This document shows, one piece after another, positions 50,731-59,715 of a stretch of 64,000 nt of DNA. How positions within the stretch are numbered: the stretch's first letter is position 1; each line of letters begins with the position of its first letter. The notes beneath the pieces were generated by a model, which worked only from the letters and a program-made list of their open reading frames with translations, searched no databases and was not told the DNA's origin. The translations under genes were made by a program, and so were the position numbers. The stretch is taken from contig JAVBNX010000002.1 of assembly GCA_031551275.1 (NCBI GenBank), forward strand, positions 18,579 to 82,578, given 5' to 3'. This stretch comes from JAVBMJ01 sp031551275. GTDB lineage: Bacteria; Bacteroidota; Bacteroidia; Bacteroidales; Rikenellaceae.

Positions 50731-52953
50731 ATGGAACCTGTTTTCACCCTTATCGTAGTCATTTTGGTCGTCCTGGCCGTCTCGGGCCTGGTCGTGGGCG
50801 TTTCCAACGACGCGGTCAACTTCCTCAACTCGGCGATCGGCTCCAAAGTGGCTCCCCGCAAAGTGATCCTGGCCATCGCCTCGGTCGGCCTGTTGATCGG
50901 CACGATGACCTCGAGCGGCATGATGGAGGTCGCCCGCAGCGGCGTGTTCTACCCCGAAATGTTCAACTTCAGGGACGTGATGATCCTCTTCCTGGGGGTA
51001 ATGTTCGCCAACGTGATCCTGCTGGATCTGTTCAACACCTTCGGCCTTCCCACCTCGACCACCGTTTCGCTCGTCTTCGGCCTTTTGGGTGCCGCCATCG
51101 CGGTTGCGTCGGCCAAGATCTGGGGGACCGACAATCTGAATATGTCCGACCTGAGCTCGTTCATCAACTCGGGGCGGGCGATGGCCATTATCTCGGCCAT
51201 CCTGGTCTCGGTGGTGGTCGCCTTTATCTCGGGCTCGATCGTGATGCTGATCACGCGGATCATCTTTACCTTCCGCTACCAGAAGATTTTCAGCCGCTTC
51301 GGCTCTTTGTGGTGCGGCTTCGCCTTCACGGCGATCGTCTACTACACCGTCATCAAGGGGCTGAAAGGGACCTCCATCCTGCCCGCCGGGTTAATGGAAT
51401 GGGCCGACAGCCACACCTTCCTGTTTATGCTGGCCATGACCGGCGTCTGGAGCGTCTTGATGTTCTTCGTCCAGAAAGTTCTCAAATTCAACATCCTGCG
51501 CATTACCGTACTGGCGGGGACCTTCTCCCTGGCGCTGGCCTTCGCGGGCAACGACCTGGTCAACTTCATCGGGGTCCCGATGGCGGGGATCGACTCCTAC
51601 CGGATGGCTAAGGCGGCGGGCGATACCTCGATGATGATGGGCGGGCTGAACGAGGCGGTAAGCGTCAACTTCATCTACATTATGACGGCGGGGGCGATCA
51701 TGATCGCCGCCTTGTGGTTCTCCAAGAAGGCCCAGACGGTCTCCGACACCGAGATCAACCTGGCCAGGGGCGACGAGGGCTCCGAGCGTTTCGGCTCGAC
51801 GCTGATGTCGCGCACCATAGTCCGCATCGCCCTGAGCGCCAGCAATATTTACCAGAATGTTACCCCGAGGCGCATGCAACTCGGCCTGGAGAGGCGCTTT
51901 TTGCCCGCCCCGACCGGCGACGAGCCCAAAGCGCCCTTCGATCTGATCCGCGCCACGGTAAATCTGACCGTCGCCGCCCTTCTGATCTCCTTCGCCACCT
52001 CGTTGAAACTGCCGCTCTCGACCACCTACGTGACCTTCATGGTGGCGATGGGTACCTCATTGGCCGACAGGGCGTGGGGCCGCGAGAGCGCGGTCTACCG
52101 CATCACGGGGGTCTTGACGGTAATCTCCGGCTGGTTCGTCACGGCTTTGATCGCCTTTGTGATCGCCTACGGGGCGACCCTGATCCTGGCCTACGGCGGC
52201 ACGGTCGCCGTGCTGGCGGTTACCGCCCTTTGCGTGCTGCTGCTGCTCCAGAGCGCTGCCATCCACCGCAAGCGGGCAGCCCGCGCCGCCGCCGTGGAGG
52301 CCCCCGCAGGCCCCGGCACGCCCGACGAGATCATGAGCAACATCATCGCCGACGTCCACCAGACCATGTTGGACGCCACCAAGATCTACCGTGACACGCT
52401 GATCGGCATCTTCAACGAGGACCGCAAGCTGCTGAAAACCTCGCTCAAGGAGTCCGAAGAGCTGTTCTACAACGCCCGCGACCGCAAATACGGCATGATG
52501 CCGACCCTTCAAAGGCTCCAGGGCCGCCACATCGAGACGAGCCACTACTACGTCCAGATGGTCGACTACATCTCTGAGGTCTCCAAGGCGCTGGTCCACA
52601 TTACCCGCCCCTGCTACGACCACATCGTCAACGGCCACGAGGGGATGCCCAAGGAGCAGATTACCGACCTGATGAGGCTGGACGACGAGATGGCCAAGTT
52701 CAACGACAAGATGAACTCGATGATCTCGACCAACAACTACGAGGACATCGACGGCGTGCTGCTGATGCGCGACGAGCTCTTCGTGATCATCGAGGAGGCC
52801 CTGCGCAACCAGATCAAGCGCCTCAAAAAAGGCTCCGGGACCAAGGCCAGCTTCCTGTACTTTACCATCCTGAACGAGACCAAGACCATCATCCTGCAAT
52901 CCCGCAACCTGTTGAAGTCGCAGCGTTTCTTTATCGAGAACCGGGAGCATTAA
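50731..52953 (+). CDS. pit: PiT-family inorganic phosphate transporter with PhoU-like C-terminal domain
   Basis: Cation-coupled phosphate uptake through the cytoplasmic membrane. A 740-residue protein: residues ~1-520 hold two PHO4 repeats with GVSNDAVNFLNSAIG near the start, NTFGLPTSTTVSLVFGLLG, and in the second half AFAGNDLVNFIGVPMAG and KLPLSTTYVTFMVAMGTSLA. Residues ~540-740 are a soluble four-helix PhoU/DUF47-like tail (HQTMLDATKIYRDTLIGIFNEDRKLL). Most bacterial PiT proteins keep the PhoU-like partner as a separate gene, so this is a built-in regulator. mnmA follows after 1 bp. Confidence 0.92.
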   Translation: MEPVFTLIVVILVVLAVSGLVVGVSNDAVNFLNSAIGSKVAPRKVILAIASVGLLIGTMTSSGMMEVARSGVFYPEMFNFRDVMILFLGVMFANVILLDLFNTFGLPTSTTVSLVFGLLGAAIAVASAKIWGTDNLNMSDLSSFINSGRAMAIISAILVSVVVAFISGSIVMLITRIIFTFRYQKIFSRFGSLWCGFAFTAIVYYTVIKGLKGTSILPAGLMEWADSHTFLFMLAMTGVWSVLMFFVQKVLKFNILRITVLAGTFSLALAFAGNDLVNFIGVPMAGIDSYRMAKAAGDTSMMMGGLNEAVSVNFIYIMTAGAIMIAALWFSKKAQTVSDTEINLARGDEGSERFGSTLMSRTIVRIALSASNIYQNVTPRRMQLGLERRFLPAPTGDEPKAPFDLIRATVNLTVAALLISFATSLKLPLSTTYVTFMVAMGTSLADRAWGRESAVYRITGVLTVISGWFVTALIAFVIAYGATLILAYGGTVAVLAVTALCVLLLLQSAAIHRKRAARAAAVEAPAGPGTPDEIMSNIIADVHQTMLDATKIYRDTLIGIFNEDRKLLKTSLKESEELFYNARDRKYGMMPTLQRLQGRHIETSHYYVQMVDYISEVSKALVHITRPCYDHIVNGHEGMPKEQITDLMRLDDEMAKFNDKMNSMISTNNYEDIDGVLLMRDELFVIIEEALRNQIKRLKKGSGTKASFLYFTILNETKTIILQSRNLLKSQRFFIENREH

Positions 52954-52954
52954 T

Positions 52955-54124
52955 ATGGCAAAAGTCGTCATCGGACTATCGGGCGGCGTGGATTCGAGCG
53001 TCGCGGCGTGGCTTTTGAAACAAGAGGGCCACGAGGTAATCGGTATGTTCATGATCAACTGGAAGGACACGACCGGCACCCTCTCGGGCGACTGCCCCTG
53101 GATGGACGACCGTTTGTTCGCCGAACTGGTGGCCAAAAAATTGGACATCGAACTCCACACCGTCGACCTGAGCGCGGACTACCGGACACGGGTGGTCGAT
53201 TACATGTTTTCCGAGTACGAACTGGGCCGCACGCCCAACCCCGACGTGCTGTGCAACCGCGAGATCAAGTTCGACCTCTTTATGAAGGCCGCCTTCGACC
53301 TGGGCGCGGACTACGTCGCCACCGGCCACTACTGCCGCCGCGAAGTCCTGCAAACGCCTTCCGGCGAGAGGTACCGCCTGCTGGCCGGGGTCGATCCGGG
53401 CAAGGACCAGAGCTATTTCCTCTGCCAGCTCTCCCAGGATCAGCTCTCCCGGGCGCTGTTCCCGATCGGGGGCATGCTCAAGAGCGAGGTGCGCAGGATC
53501 GCCTCGGAGCAACGCCTGGCCACCGCCGAAAGGAAGGACTCGCAGGGGATCTGCTTCGTGGGCAAGGTCGACCTCCCGGTCTTTTTACAACAGCAACTCG
53601 AACCCAAAACGGGCGATATCGTCGAGATCCCCGCCGCATGGCCGGGCTACGGACGCACCGCCGAACCGGGCGATTTGACGGCCGCCTCCCTGCCCTGGGC
53701 ATACGCCCCGGAAGACGGGACCAAGGTCGGCGAGCATCGCGGAGCATGGTTCTACACCATCGGCCAGCGCAAGGGCATCAACGTGGGCGGCAAACCCGAA
53801 CCGTTGTTTGTGATCGGCATCGACGTCAAGACCAACACCTTGTACGTCGGCATGGGCGACGACCACCCCGGCCTCCACCGCAAAGCCCTGCGGATCTTGC
53901 CCGGCGATATGCACTGGGTGCGCCCCGATTTGGCCCACACCGACCCCAAGCCCTACTCGGTAAGGATCCGCTACCGCCAACCGCTCCAAAAGGCGACCCT
54001 GCAAACTACCCCCGAAGGCGGCTTTATCCTCTTCGACCAACCCCAGCGGGGCGTTACCCCCGGCCAGTTCGCCGCCTGGTACGACGACGAGGAGCTCATC
54101 GGCTCGGGTGTGATCGCCTATTAG
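52955..54124 (+). CDS. mnmA: tRNA-specific 2-thiouridylase
   Basis: Inserts sulfur at C2 of the wobble uridine of Glu, Gln and Lys tRNAs. 389 residues: the PP-loop MAKVVIGLSGGVDSSVAAWL, GMFMINWKDT, TPNPDVLCNREIKFD with the first catalytic Cys, ATGHYCRRE, and RKDSQGICFVGKVDLPVFL with the second Cys. The Bacteroidetes MnmA core and two C-terminal barrels are present. Tight linkage to pit is likely only operon economy. Confidence 0.95.
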   Translation: MAKVVIGLSGGVDSSVAAWLLKQEGHEVIGMFMINWKDTTGTLSGDCPWMDDRLFAELVAKKLDIELHTVDLSADYRTRVVDYMFSEYELGRTPNPDVLCNREIKFDLFMKAAFDLGADYVATGHYCRREVLQTPSGERYRLLAGVDPGKDQSYFLCQLSQDQLSRALFPIGGMLKSEVRRIASEQRLATAERKDSQGICFVGKVDLPVFLQQQLEPKTGDIVEIPAAWPGYGRTAEPGDLTAASLPWAYAPEDGTKVGEHRGAWFYTIGQRKGINVGGKPEPLFVIGIDVKTNTLYVGMGDDHPGLHRKALRILPGDMHWVRPDLAHTDPKPYSVRIRYRQPLQKATLQTTPEGGFILFDQPQRGVTPGQFAAWYDDEELIGSGVIAY

Positions 54125-54152
54125 AGGTATTCCACTCTGGTTGGCTGCGCGT

Positions 54153-55022
54153 ATGGTACGCTACATCGAGGCCAAAAGCATCTTATCAAAACTGAAGGTT
54201 GAAGACCCCTGGTTCGGGATCGCCTACAACATGAACCTCTACCGGGGGTGCCAGCACGGCTGCATCTACTGCGACACCCGCAGCGAGTGCTACGGCGTGG
54301 GCGACATCTCCACGATCTCGGTCAAGCGAAACGCGCTCGACCTGCTCCCCAGAGAGCTGGCCGCCAAACGCCGCAAAGCCACGATCGGGACGGGCTCGAT
54401 GAACGACCCCTACATGCCCCTGGAAAAGGAGCTGCGACTGACCCGGGGCGCGTTGCAGGCGATCGCCGACGCCAAATTCCCCGTCCACATCATTACCAAA
54501 AGCGACATGGTGGAGCGCGACGCCGATATATTGCAGGAGATCTCCCGTACCTACGCCGCGGTAAGCTTCACGATTACCTGCGCCGACGACGCCCTCTCGC
54601 TGAGAACCGAACCCCACGCGCCCGCGACCTCCGCACGTTTCCGCGCCATGGAACGCCTGGCCAAAATGGGGATCTACACCGGGGTAACGCTCATGCCCCT
54701 GCTCCCCTATATCAACGACACGAAACAAAACATCGAAGGGATCCTCCGCCGGGCCAGGGACACGGGAGCCTCCTATGTCCTGCCCATGCTGGGCGTTACC
54801 CTGCGCAAAGGCTCGCGGGAATACCTCTATAAAGCCCTCGACGAGGGTTTCCCCGGTATTAAGGATCGATACATTTCCCGTTTCGGGGAGCGCTACGAAT
54901 GTTTCGGACCGGATCACACCGAACTGAAACAAACGCTCGGCGAGCTGGCCCGGGAAGTGGGGATTCCGCTGCGCATGGAGTTCTACCGCCCCGGTCCGGA
55001 CCCGCAAATGAATTTATTCTGA
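54153..55022 (+). CDS. Radical SAM protein, spore photoproduct lyase-like family
   Basis: A 289-residue radical SAM enzyme with the cluster motif CQHGCIYCD (CxxxCxxC) near residue 31, after YNMNLYRGC. GSMNDPYMPLEKELRLTRG and ITKSDMVERDADIL are typical of a conserved SplB-like group whose substrate is unknown. It lacks the C-terminal Cys that photoproduct lyases use, as far as I can judge by eye. I used ATG 54153; a TTG 12 bp upstream is possible. Its 3' end overlaps the convergent DUF4890 gene by 9 bp. Confidence 0.85.
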   Translation: MVRYIEAKSILSKLKVEDPWFGIAYNMNLYRGCQHGCIYCDTRSECYGVGDISTISVKRNALDLLPRELAAKRRKATIGTGSMNDPYMPLEKELRLTRGALQAIADAKFPVHIITKSDMVERDADILQEISRTYAAVSFTITCADDALSLRTEPHAPATSARFRAMERLAKMGIYTGVTLMPLLPYINDTKQNIEGILRRARDTGASYVLPMLGVTLRKGSREYLYKALDEGFPGIKDRYISRFGERYECFGPDHTELKQTLGELAREVGIPLRMEFYRPGPDPQMNLF

Positions 55023-55742
55023 TTCCTGCCCCCCGCGACCCTCGCCGCGTTCGGGACGCTGCCCCTGGGGACCCCGCTGATGTTGGCCTTGTTGCCCCTG
55101 CTCTCCGCGGGTCTGCCTGTCCCACATCTCCTGCTTGCGGCGGACCTGCATATCCTTCTCCAGCGCGTTCCATTTGGCGTACTGGCCGCTGTCAAGGATC
55201 TTTTTCATCTTTTTATCGCGTTTGGCGATATCCTTCTCCGACTCCTCCGGCATCATCGGAGCGCGGCCGCCCATCCGGGGCGCCTGTCCGCCCTGTGCAT
55301 CCACCTGCGGACGGCCTGCGCCCATACCGGGTCCGCCCTGTCTGCCACCACCACCCGGGCTGCCCATACCGCCGCCCGGAGCGCCCATCCCAGGACCGCC
55401 GCCAGGGCCACCGCCGGGACCGCCCTTGCCCATCCCTGGACCACCGCCCGGACCACCCATACCGCCGGGCCGCCCGCCCTGCTGTGAGGGCTGCGCCTCG
55501 GCGAGCTTTTTGGCCTGTTCGAGGTAGAGCTTATAGACTTTCTTCTGTTGTTTCTCATTCAGGGACAGATCCTTGGCAAGCTGCTGCGACCTGCGCTCGG
55601 CCATCTGCTCGGGAGTCATCGGGGAAGGGGCCTGCCGGGGAGGGCGGGCCTGCTGCGAGGGCTGCTGTGAAGGCTGCTCCTGCGCCAGGGCGGCCGAGGT
55701 AACGGCCAGGGCCGCGCAGAGGAATAATGCTGTTTTTTTCAT
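55014..55742 (-). CDS. DUF4890 exported protein with Gly/Pro/Met-rich tract
   Basis: A 242-residue protein with a signal peptide (KKTALFLCAALAVTSAALA). Residues ~40-85 (MTPEQMAERRSQQLAKDLSL, NEKQQKKVYKLYLEQAKKLA) and ~165-205 (EKDIAKRDKKMKKILDSGQY) are the two helical halves of DUF4890, a Bacteroidetes family with the look of Spy/CpxP-like periplasmic chaperones. Between them lies a low-complexity tract (~88-150) of Gly, Pro and Met (GGPGGGPGMG repeats), and the end is Gln/Gly/Arg-rich. Antisense frames over this tract give false proline-rich proteins. Function unproven. Confidence 0.85.
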   Translation of the reverse strand: MKKTALFLCAALAVTSAALAQEQPSQQPSQQARPPRQAPSPMTPEQMAERRSQQLAKDLSLNEKQQKKVYKLYLEQAKKLAEAQPSQQGGRPGGMGGPGGGPGMGKGGPGGGPGGGPGMGAPGGGMGSPGGGGRQGGPGMGAGRPQVDAQGGQAPRMGGRAPMMPEESEKDIAKRDKKMKKILDSGQYAKWNALEKDMQVRRKQEMWDRQTRGEQGQQGQHQRGPQGQRPERGEGRGGQESE

Positions 55743-55908
55743 CTCTTTCAGATTGGTTGGTCTATCTATACAGATGTAAAAATAGGAGAAATGTTCCCGC
55801 GGCGGATCGTTTTTTCAGCGAACGCGGCCAATTCGTCTGCCAAAGGGTAAAATACAAATATGGTAAAGTATTTGGCAAAAAGACAAAGATTGTTCGGCCG
55901 ATAAGCAC

Positions 55909-55916
55909 TATCTTTG
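55909..55916 (+). promoter_or_regulatory. Putative -7 box of the URO-D family gene
   Basis: TATCTTTG, exact TAnnTTTG match, 25 bp before the ATG. No ideal -33 box. The remaining AT-rich gap (55743-55908) shows nothing else I can name. Confidence 0.55.
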
Positions 55917-55941
55917 TTTGATTCGAACTATATTTTGAACC

Positions 55942-57075
55942 ATGAAACCCAGAGAACGCGTTTTAGGAGCCTTTAACCGCACGGGCTACGACCGCATCCC
56001 GGTCAAGCACGAGGGAACCCCCGAGATCAACCGGATGATCATGGACCACTACGGGCTGACCAATATGGAGCAGCTTTTAAGGGTGGTCGGCGACGATTTC
56101 CGCTACGTTGAACCCGTCTACACAGGCCCCGAACTTCGGACCTTCCCCGACGGCAGCGTGGAGGGCTACTGGGGCGAGCGCTACAAGTACGCCGAGTTCG
56201 AGGGCGGCAAGTACCTCGAGGCGGTCTACCTCCCCTTCGCGGGGATCCACGACCCCAAGGACCTGGACCGCAGCCGCTTCCCGAAGGCCGACTGGTTCGA
56301 CTACTCGACCATCAAAGCCCAGTGCGAGGAGTTCCATCGCCAGGGCTACGCCGTCTGCTTCGGCACGGCGGGCGACATGGACTTCGTGAACAGCATCGCC
56401 CGCGCCAAGGGCACCGAGGAGGTGCTGATGGATCTGGCGATGGACGATCCCGCCTACCTGGAGATCATGCAGGCCCGCTTCCGGTTCTACTACGATATGC
56501 ACGAAAGGGTGCTCCAAGAGGCGGGCGGCCTGGTCGACTTTACCCACATCGGCGAGGACCTGGGCACCCAGCGCGCCCAACTCTTCGACGACGAGACCTT
56601 CGAGAAACACTTCGCCCCCAAGTTCGGCGCCTACTTCGATATGGCCCACCGCTACGGCGCCAAGACGATGATGCATATGTGCGGCTGCGTGAGGGCCTTC
56701 CTGCCCCGGCTGATCGAGCTGGGCCTCGACGTCTACGACGTGGTCCAGCCCACCACCCCCGAGATGGACATCGAGGTGCTGCAACGCGACTTCGGCTCCA
56801 AGCTTACCTTCTGCGGCAGCGTATGCGTGCAATCGACCCTGGCCTTCGGCACCGAGGCCGACGTGGTCCGCGAGGTCGAACGCCGCAAGCGCCTCTTCCC
56901 GCAAGGCGGCCTCTTCCTGGGCCCCTCCCACGCCATCCAGGTCGGCACTCCGATTGAGAACATCGTCGCCATGTACCGCACGGCAGGCTCATTGAGCGAA
57001 AACATCGACGAAAGCATCCTCGCCGCCACCGGCAACGAGGACACCACGAAGATCAATATGTCGAAGCTGTTCTGA
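55942..57075 (+). CDS. URO-D superfamily protein (uroporphyrinogen decarboxylase-like / methyltransferase-like)
   Basis: A 377-residue TIM barrel. KPRERVLGAFNRTGYDRIPVKHEG opens it; VDFTHIGEDLGTQRAQLFD, MMHMCGCVRAFLPRLIELGLD, TFCGSVCVQSTLAFG and GGLFLGPSHAIQVGTPIENI match the branch of the superfamily that includes methylcobamide:CoM methyltransferases and many unassigned anaerobe proteins, rather than HemE. The HxCG-like HMCGC could be a zinc site. No other cobamide or heme gene is adjacent. True haem-pathway function is unlikely. Confidence 0.82.
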   Translation: MKPRERVLGAFNRTGYDRIPVKHEGTPEINRMIMDHYGLTNMEQLLRVVGDDFRYVEPVYTGPELRTFPDGSVEGYWGERYKYAEFEGGKYLEAVYLPFAGIHDPKDLDRSRFPKADWFDYSTIKAQCEEFHRQGYAVCFGTAGDMDFVNSIARAKGTEEVLMDLAMDDPAYLEIMQARFRFYYDMHERVLQEAGGLVDFTHIGEDLGTQRAQLFDDETFEKHFAPKFGAYFDMAHRYGAKTMMHMCGCVRAFLPRLIELGLDVYDVVQPTTPEMDIEVLQRDFGSKLTFCGSVCVQSTLAFGTEADVVREVERRKRLFPQGGLFLGPSHAIQVGTPIENIVAMYRTAGSLSENIDESILAATGNEDTTKINMSKLF

Positions 57076-57089
57076 GCCGCCCGCATTTC

Positions 57090-57659
57090 TTACCAGAAGA
57101 AGGAGCCGAGCGACAGCACCAACATCAAAACGGACAAGACAATCATAAAAATTCGAAACTCCTTTTTTCTTTTTACCGGGACCGAATTCTTTATTAACTC
57201 CTGTATCTGCCCTGCCTGCTCAGCGGTAAAGCACTTTTTGGGCAAAATATAGCACTGTATCGAAGAAATATAGAGGTAAAAGGAGTGCTTGTCCTCCATG
57301 TGATCGTACATATCGGCCCATGGGATAACGTTGATTCCATGCCGGGACTCGATGGACAATGCCTGCTCTGAAATGCGGTAGGTAATGGGATGTTGGAAAA
57401 CCACCGTCTCCCGTTTCTGTTTCCGGGCAACCCAGTAATAGATCAACAGAAAAATAGCAGGCGCCAACACAAACCAGATGCCCATTACCAGGTCTGCACT
57501 ATCCGAGCTTCCCCGGAAATAAGCGCGCAGGCAGGTAATTCCCACTGCGAAAAACGCCACGAACATCCATACGGAGATCCGACGGTTCATATGGGCCAGC
57601 TGAAGCTGGAAAAAATTGCGCTGGGTAATCTCGGTCGTTGCTTCAATTTCAGTCATCAT
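57090..57659 (-). CDS. YcxB-like membrane protein, paralogue 1 of 3
   Basis: A 189-residue protein with two central helices (~28-50, ~58-80), a ~75-residue soluble YcxB-like domain (HPITYRISEQALSIESRHG, VIPWADMYDHMEDKHSFYLY, YILPKKCFTAEQAGQI) and one C-terminal helix. Function unknown. I start at MMTEIEATTEI (57659), dropping 11 upstream codons rich in Cys and Phe that have no counterpart in the paralogues. Third of three tandem copies in transcription order, with lower GC than its surroundings. It converges with the URO-D gene, 14 bp apart. Confidence 0.78.
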   Translation of the reverse strand: MMTEIEATTEITQRNFFQLQLAHMNRRISVWMFVAFFAVGITCLRAYFRGSSDSADLVMGIWFVLAPAIFLLIYYWVARKQKRETVVFQHPITYRISEQALSIESRHGINVIPWADMYDHMEDKHSFYLYISSIQCYILPKKCFTAEQAGQIQELIKNSVPVKRKKEFRIFMIVLSVLMLVLSLGSFFW

Positions 57660-57669
57660 AATAAAGGAA

Positions 57670-58239
57670 TTACACGAACAACAAAAATGCAACTGCGATC
57701 AATACCGTAAAGAGAGCCATAACGACGGAAACGATACGGCCTTTTTTGTAAAGCCTTTTGGAAGCGGGCGTTTTCAACAACTCCCCGACCTGCTCCTGTT
57801 GAACCCCGGAAAAATATCTTTTAGGCAGAATCAAACTCTCCTCCACAGAGAGAAACAGATAAAAAGCATATTGATCCTCAAAGCAGTCGAACATCCCGTC
57901 CCACGGGTACACCTTGTCGCCTCGGCTGGTATCGATGGTCAGCGCCTGGTCTGAAATCCGGAAGGCGACGGGATGCTTAAACTCATCCGTTTCATTCTTT
58001 TGATAGTACGAAAACAGGCCGAGCAATCCCAGCCCATAGACCGGAAACGAAATCAGGGCTATCTCTATGATCAGCCCGCCGGTGTCGAGTCTGTCCTGAA
58101 AGCCGCACGCCAAAAGCAGTATCCCCGCGACGGGCATCGCAACAGAAGACACCCAAACGCCCCGCCTGCGAAAATTAGCAATATGAAACCTGAAAAGGTC
58201 GCGCCAGGCAATCTCGGCCGTTACTTCGATTTGGGTCAT
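57670..58239 (-). CDS. YcxB-like membrane protein, paralogue 2 of 3
   Basis: A 189-residue paralogue of its neighbours with the same layout: MTQIEVTAEIAWRDLFRFH start, two helices, the soluble core HPVAFRISDQALTIDTSRGD and VYPWDGMFDCFEDQYAFYLF, LILPKRYFSGVQQEQ, and a final helix. It is the most divergent of the three, with Phe/Asp changes around the WD turn. Gaps to the neighbours are 10 bp and 19 bp. Unknown function. Confidence 0.78.
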   Translation of the reverse strand: MTQIEVTAEIAWRDLFRFHIANFRRRGVWVSSVAMPVAGILLLACGFQDRLDTGGLIIEIALISFPVYGLGLLGLFSYYQKNETDEFKHPVAFRISDQALTIDTSRGDKVYPWDGMFDCFEDQYAFYLFLSVEESLILPKRYFSGVQQEQVGELLKTPASKRLYKKGRIVSVVMALFTVLIAVAFLLFV

Positions 58240-58258
58240 AACAGGTAAATCTAATAAG

Positions 58259-58834
58259 TCAACGGTTCCCTAACACCAGAGTTAACAAGGAAAAAAACAG
58301 CAACCCCACAGAGAGGAGAATAACAAATATGCGAAGGGTTATGTACTTCTTTTCGCGAACCGAAGATTTCAAAATTCTCCGGGTTTCCCTCCCCTGCTCG
58401 CGCGTGAAGCATCTCTTGGGCAGGATATAACCTTGCATGGACGAGATATAGACGTAAAACGCGTGCTTGTCCTCCGTCCTGCTGAACACATCCGCCCAGG
58501 GAATGACGACCGTTCCGTGGTGGGACTCGACAGATAACGCCTCTTCCGATATCCGATAAGTAATGGGGCGGTTAAACGCGACCGTTTGACGCTTTTGTGT
58601 CCGCGAGATCCAGAACCACAGATACGGAAAAAAAAGCAAAACGCCCATGAAAAATACCCCCATTAACAGATACGAAATCTCATTCTCCCCTGAAAAATAG
58701 ACTTTCAGGTAGGATATACCCGATACCGCGAACGCGATAAACATCCAAACAGTGCACTGTCGTATCGTGGAGGTAACCTGGAATCGAAAGAAATCGCGCA
58801 GGGTCAGATCGACCCGTATTTCCACTTCCATCAT
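58259..58834 (-). CDS. YcxB-like membrane protein, paralogue 3 of 3
   Basis: A 191-residue protein closest to the copy at 57090: MMEVEIRVDLTLRDFFRFQ, two helices, RPITYRISEEALSVESHHGT, VIPWADVFSRTEDKHAFYVY, YILPKRCFTREQGRE, then a C-terminal helix. First of the three in transcription order, 4 bp after the deoC stop, so the array reads from the queG-deoC unit. The family name comes from the conserved core; no activity is known to me. Confidence 0.78.
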   Translation of the reverse strand: MMEVEIRVDLTLRDFFRFQVTSTIRQCTVWMFIAFAVSGISYLKVYFSGENEISYLLMGVFFMGVLLFFPYLWFWISRTQKRQTVAFNRPITYRISEEALSVESHHGTVVIPWADVFSRTEDKHAFYVYISSMQGYILPKRCFTREQGRETRRILKSSVREKKYITLRIFVILLSVGLLFFSLLTLVLGNR

Positions 58835-58838
58835 CGCC

Positions 58839-59714
58839 TTAGTAGTACTTTACTTCCCTGCCCTCGATGGCCGAGATCAAATTGTTGGCCGCCGAGCTGG
58901 CTCCGATGCGGAACCACTCGGGCGTGAGCCAGTCGGGACCGAGGATCTGCTGCACGATGGTGTAATACAACGCCGTGTCCCCGGGCGTGGCCACGCCCCC
59001 GGCGGCCTTGAAGCCCACCATGGTCCCGGTCTTGTCGTAAAAATCCTTGATCGCCATGCACATCGTCACGGCGGCCTCGGGCGTCGCGGCCACGGGCATC
59101 TTGCCGGTCGATGTTTTTACAAAATCCGCGCCCGCCAGCATGGCGAGCAAGGAGGCGCGGCGGATCAGAGCCGGCTCTTTCAACGCGCCCGACTCGATGA
59201 TGACCTTCAGCACGGCGTCGGGGATCTCGGCCCTCAGCACCTCGATCTCGTTGGCGGCCTCGTTGTCGCCGCCCGCGAGGAACTCGCCCAGGTTCAACAC
59301 GATATCGATCTCGTTGGCCCCGTTCTCGGCGGCCATGGCGACCTCGAGCATCTTGACCTCCAGAAAGCTCTGCGAGGCGGGGAAGCACCCCGCCACCGAG
59401 GTAATGGCGATCGGGCTTTCGCCCAGGGCGATGCCCACCGTCTCCACGAAGTTGGGATAGACGCACACCGAAGCCACGTCAGGAACGCCGGGGAAATGGG
59501 TGCGCTGCTCGGCGGCCTTGGCCGCGAAGGCCTGTATGCGCCCGACCGTATCGGTGGAGTTGAGCGAGGTCAGATCCAGGCACGAAAAGCAGAGCTTGTA
59601 AACCTCGGTGTTGCAATTTGACGTCGAGGCCTCACGGGCGCGGGCGACCTGCGCGGCGACCTTGGCGGGATCGGCCCCGAGGTCGTACTGCTGGAGTAAG
59701 GATTGGTAGTCCAT
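58839..59714 (-). CDS. deoC: Deoxyribose-phosphate aldolase
   Basis: Cleaves 2-deoxyribose-5-phosphate to glyceraldehyde-3-phosphate and acetaldehyde in nucleoside breakdown. 291 residues, a longer DeoC form than the ~220-260 of many bacteria. The Schiff-base lysine is in FVKTSTGKM, with the catalytic-Asp region NEIDIVLNLGEFLAG and the C-terminal lysine region VGFKAAGGVATP. It begins 1 bp downstream of the outer-membrane protein gene. No other nucleoside-catabolism gene is near. Confidence 0.94.
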   Translation of the reverse strand: MDYQSLLQQYDLGADPAKVAAQVARAREASTSNCNTEVYKLCFSCLDLTSLNSTDTVGRIQAFAAKAAEQRTHFPGVPDVASVCVYPNFVETVGIALGESPIAITSVAGCFPASQSFLEVKMLEVAMAAENGANEIDIVLNLGEFLAGGDNEAANEIEVLRAEIPDAVLKVIIESGALKEPALIRRASLLAMLAGADFVKTSTGKMPVAATPEAAVTMCMAIKDFYDKTGTMVGFKAAGGVATPGDTALYYTIVQQILGPDWLTPEWFRIGASSAANNLISAIEGREVKYY

Positions 59715-59715
59715 A

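Noticed and set aside
55135..55527. Proline-rich plus-strand proteins in the DUF4890 region
   Set aside because: They are reverse translations of the Gly/Pro tract of the minus-strand gene, which has a signal peptide and family domain.
57660..57692. N-terminal extension of the YcxB-like protein at 57090
   Set aside because: The 11 added residues (Cys/Phe-rich) have no match in the two paralogues, which start at the equivalent of MTEIEATTEI.
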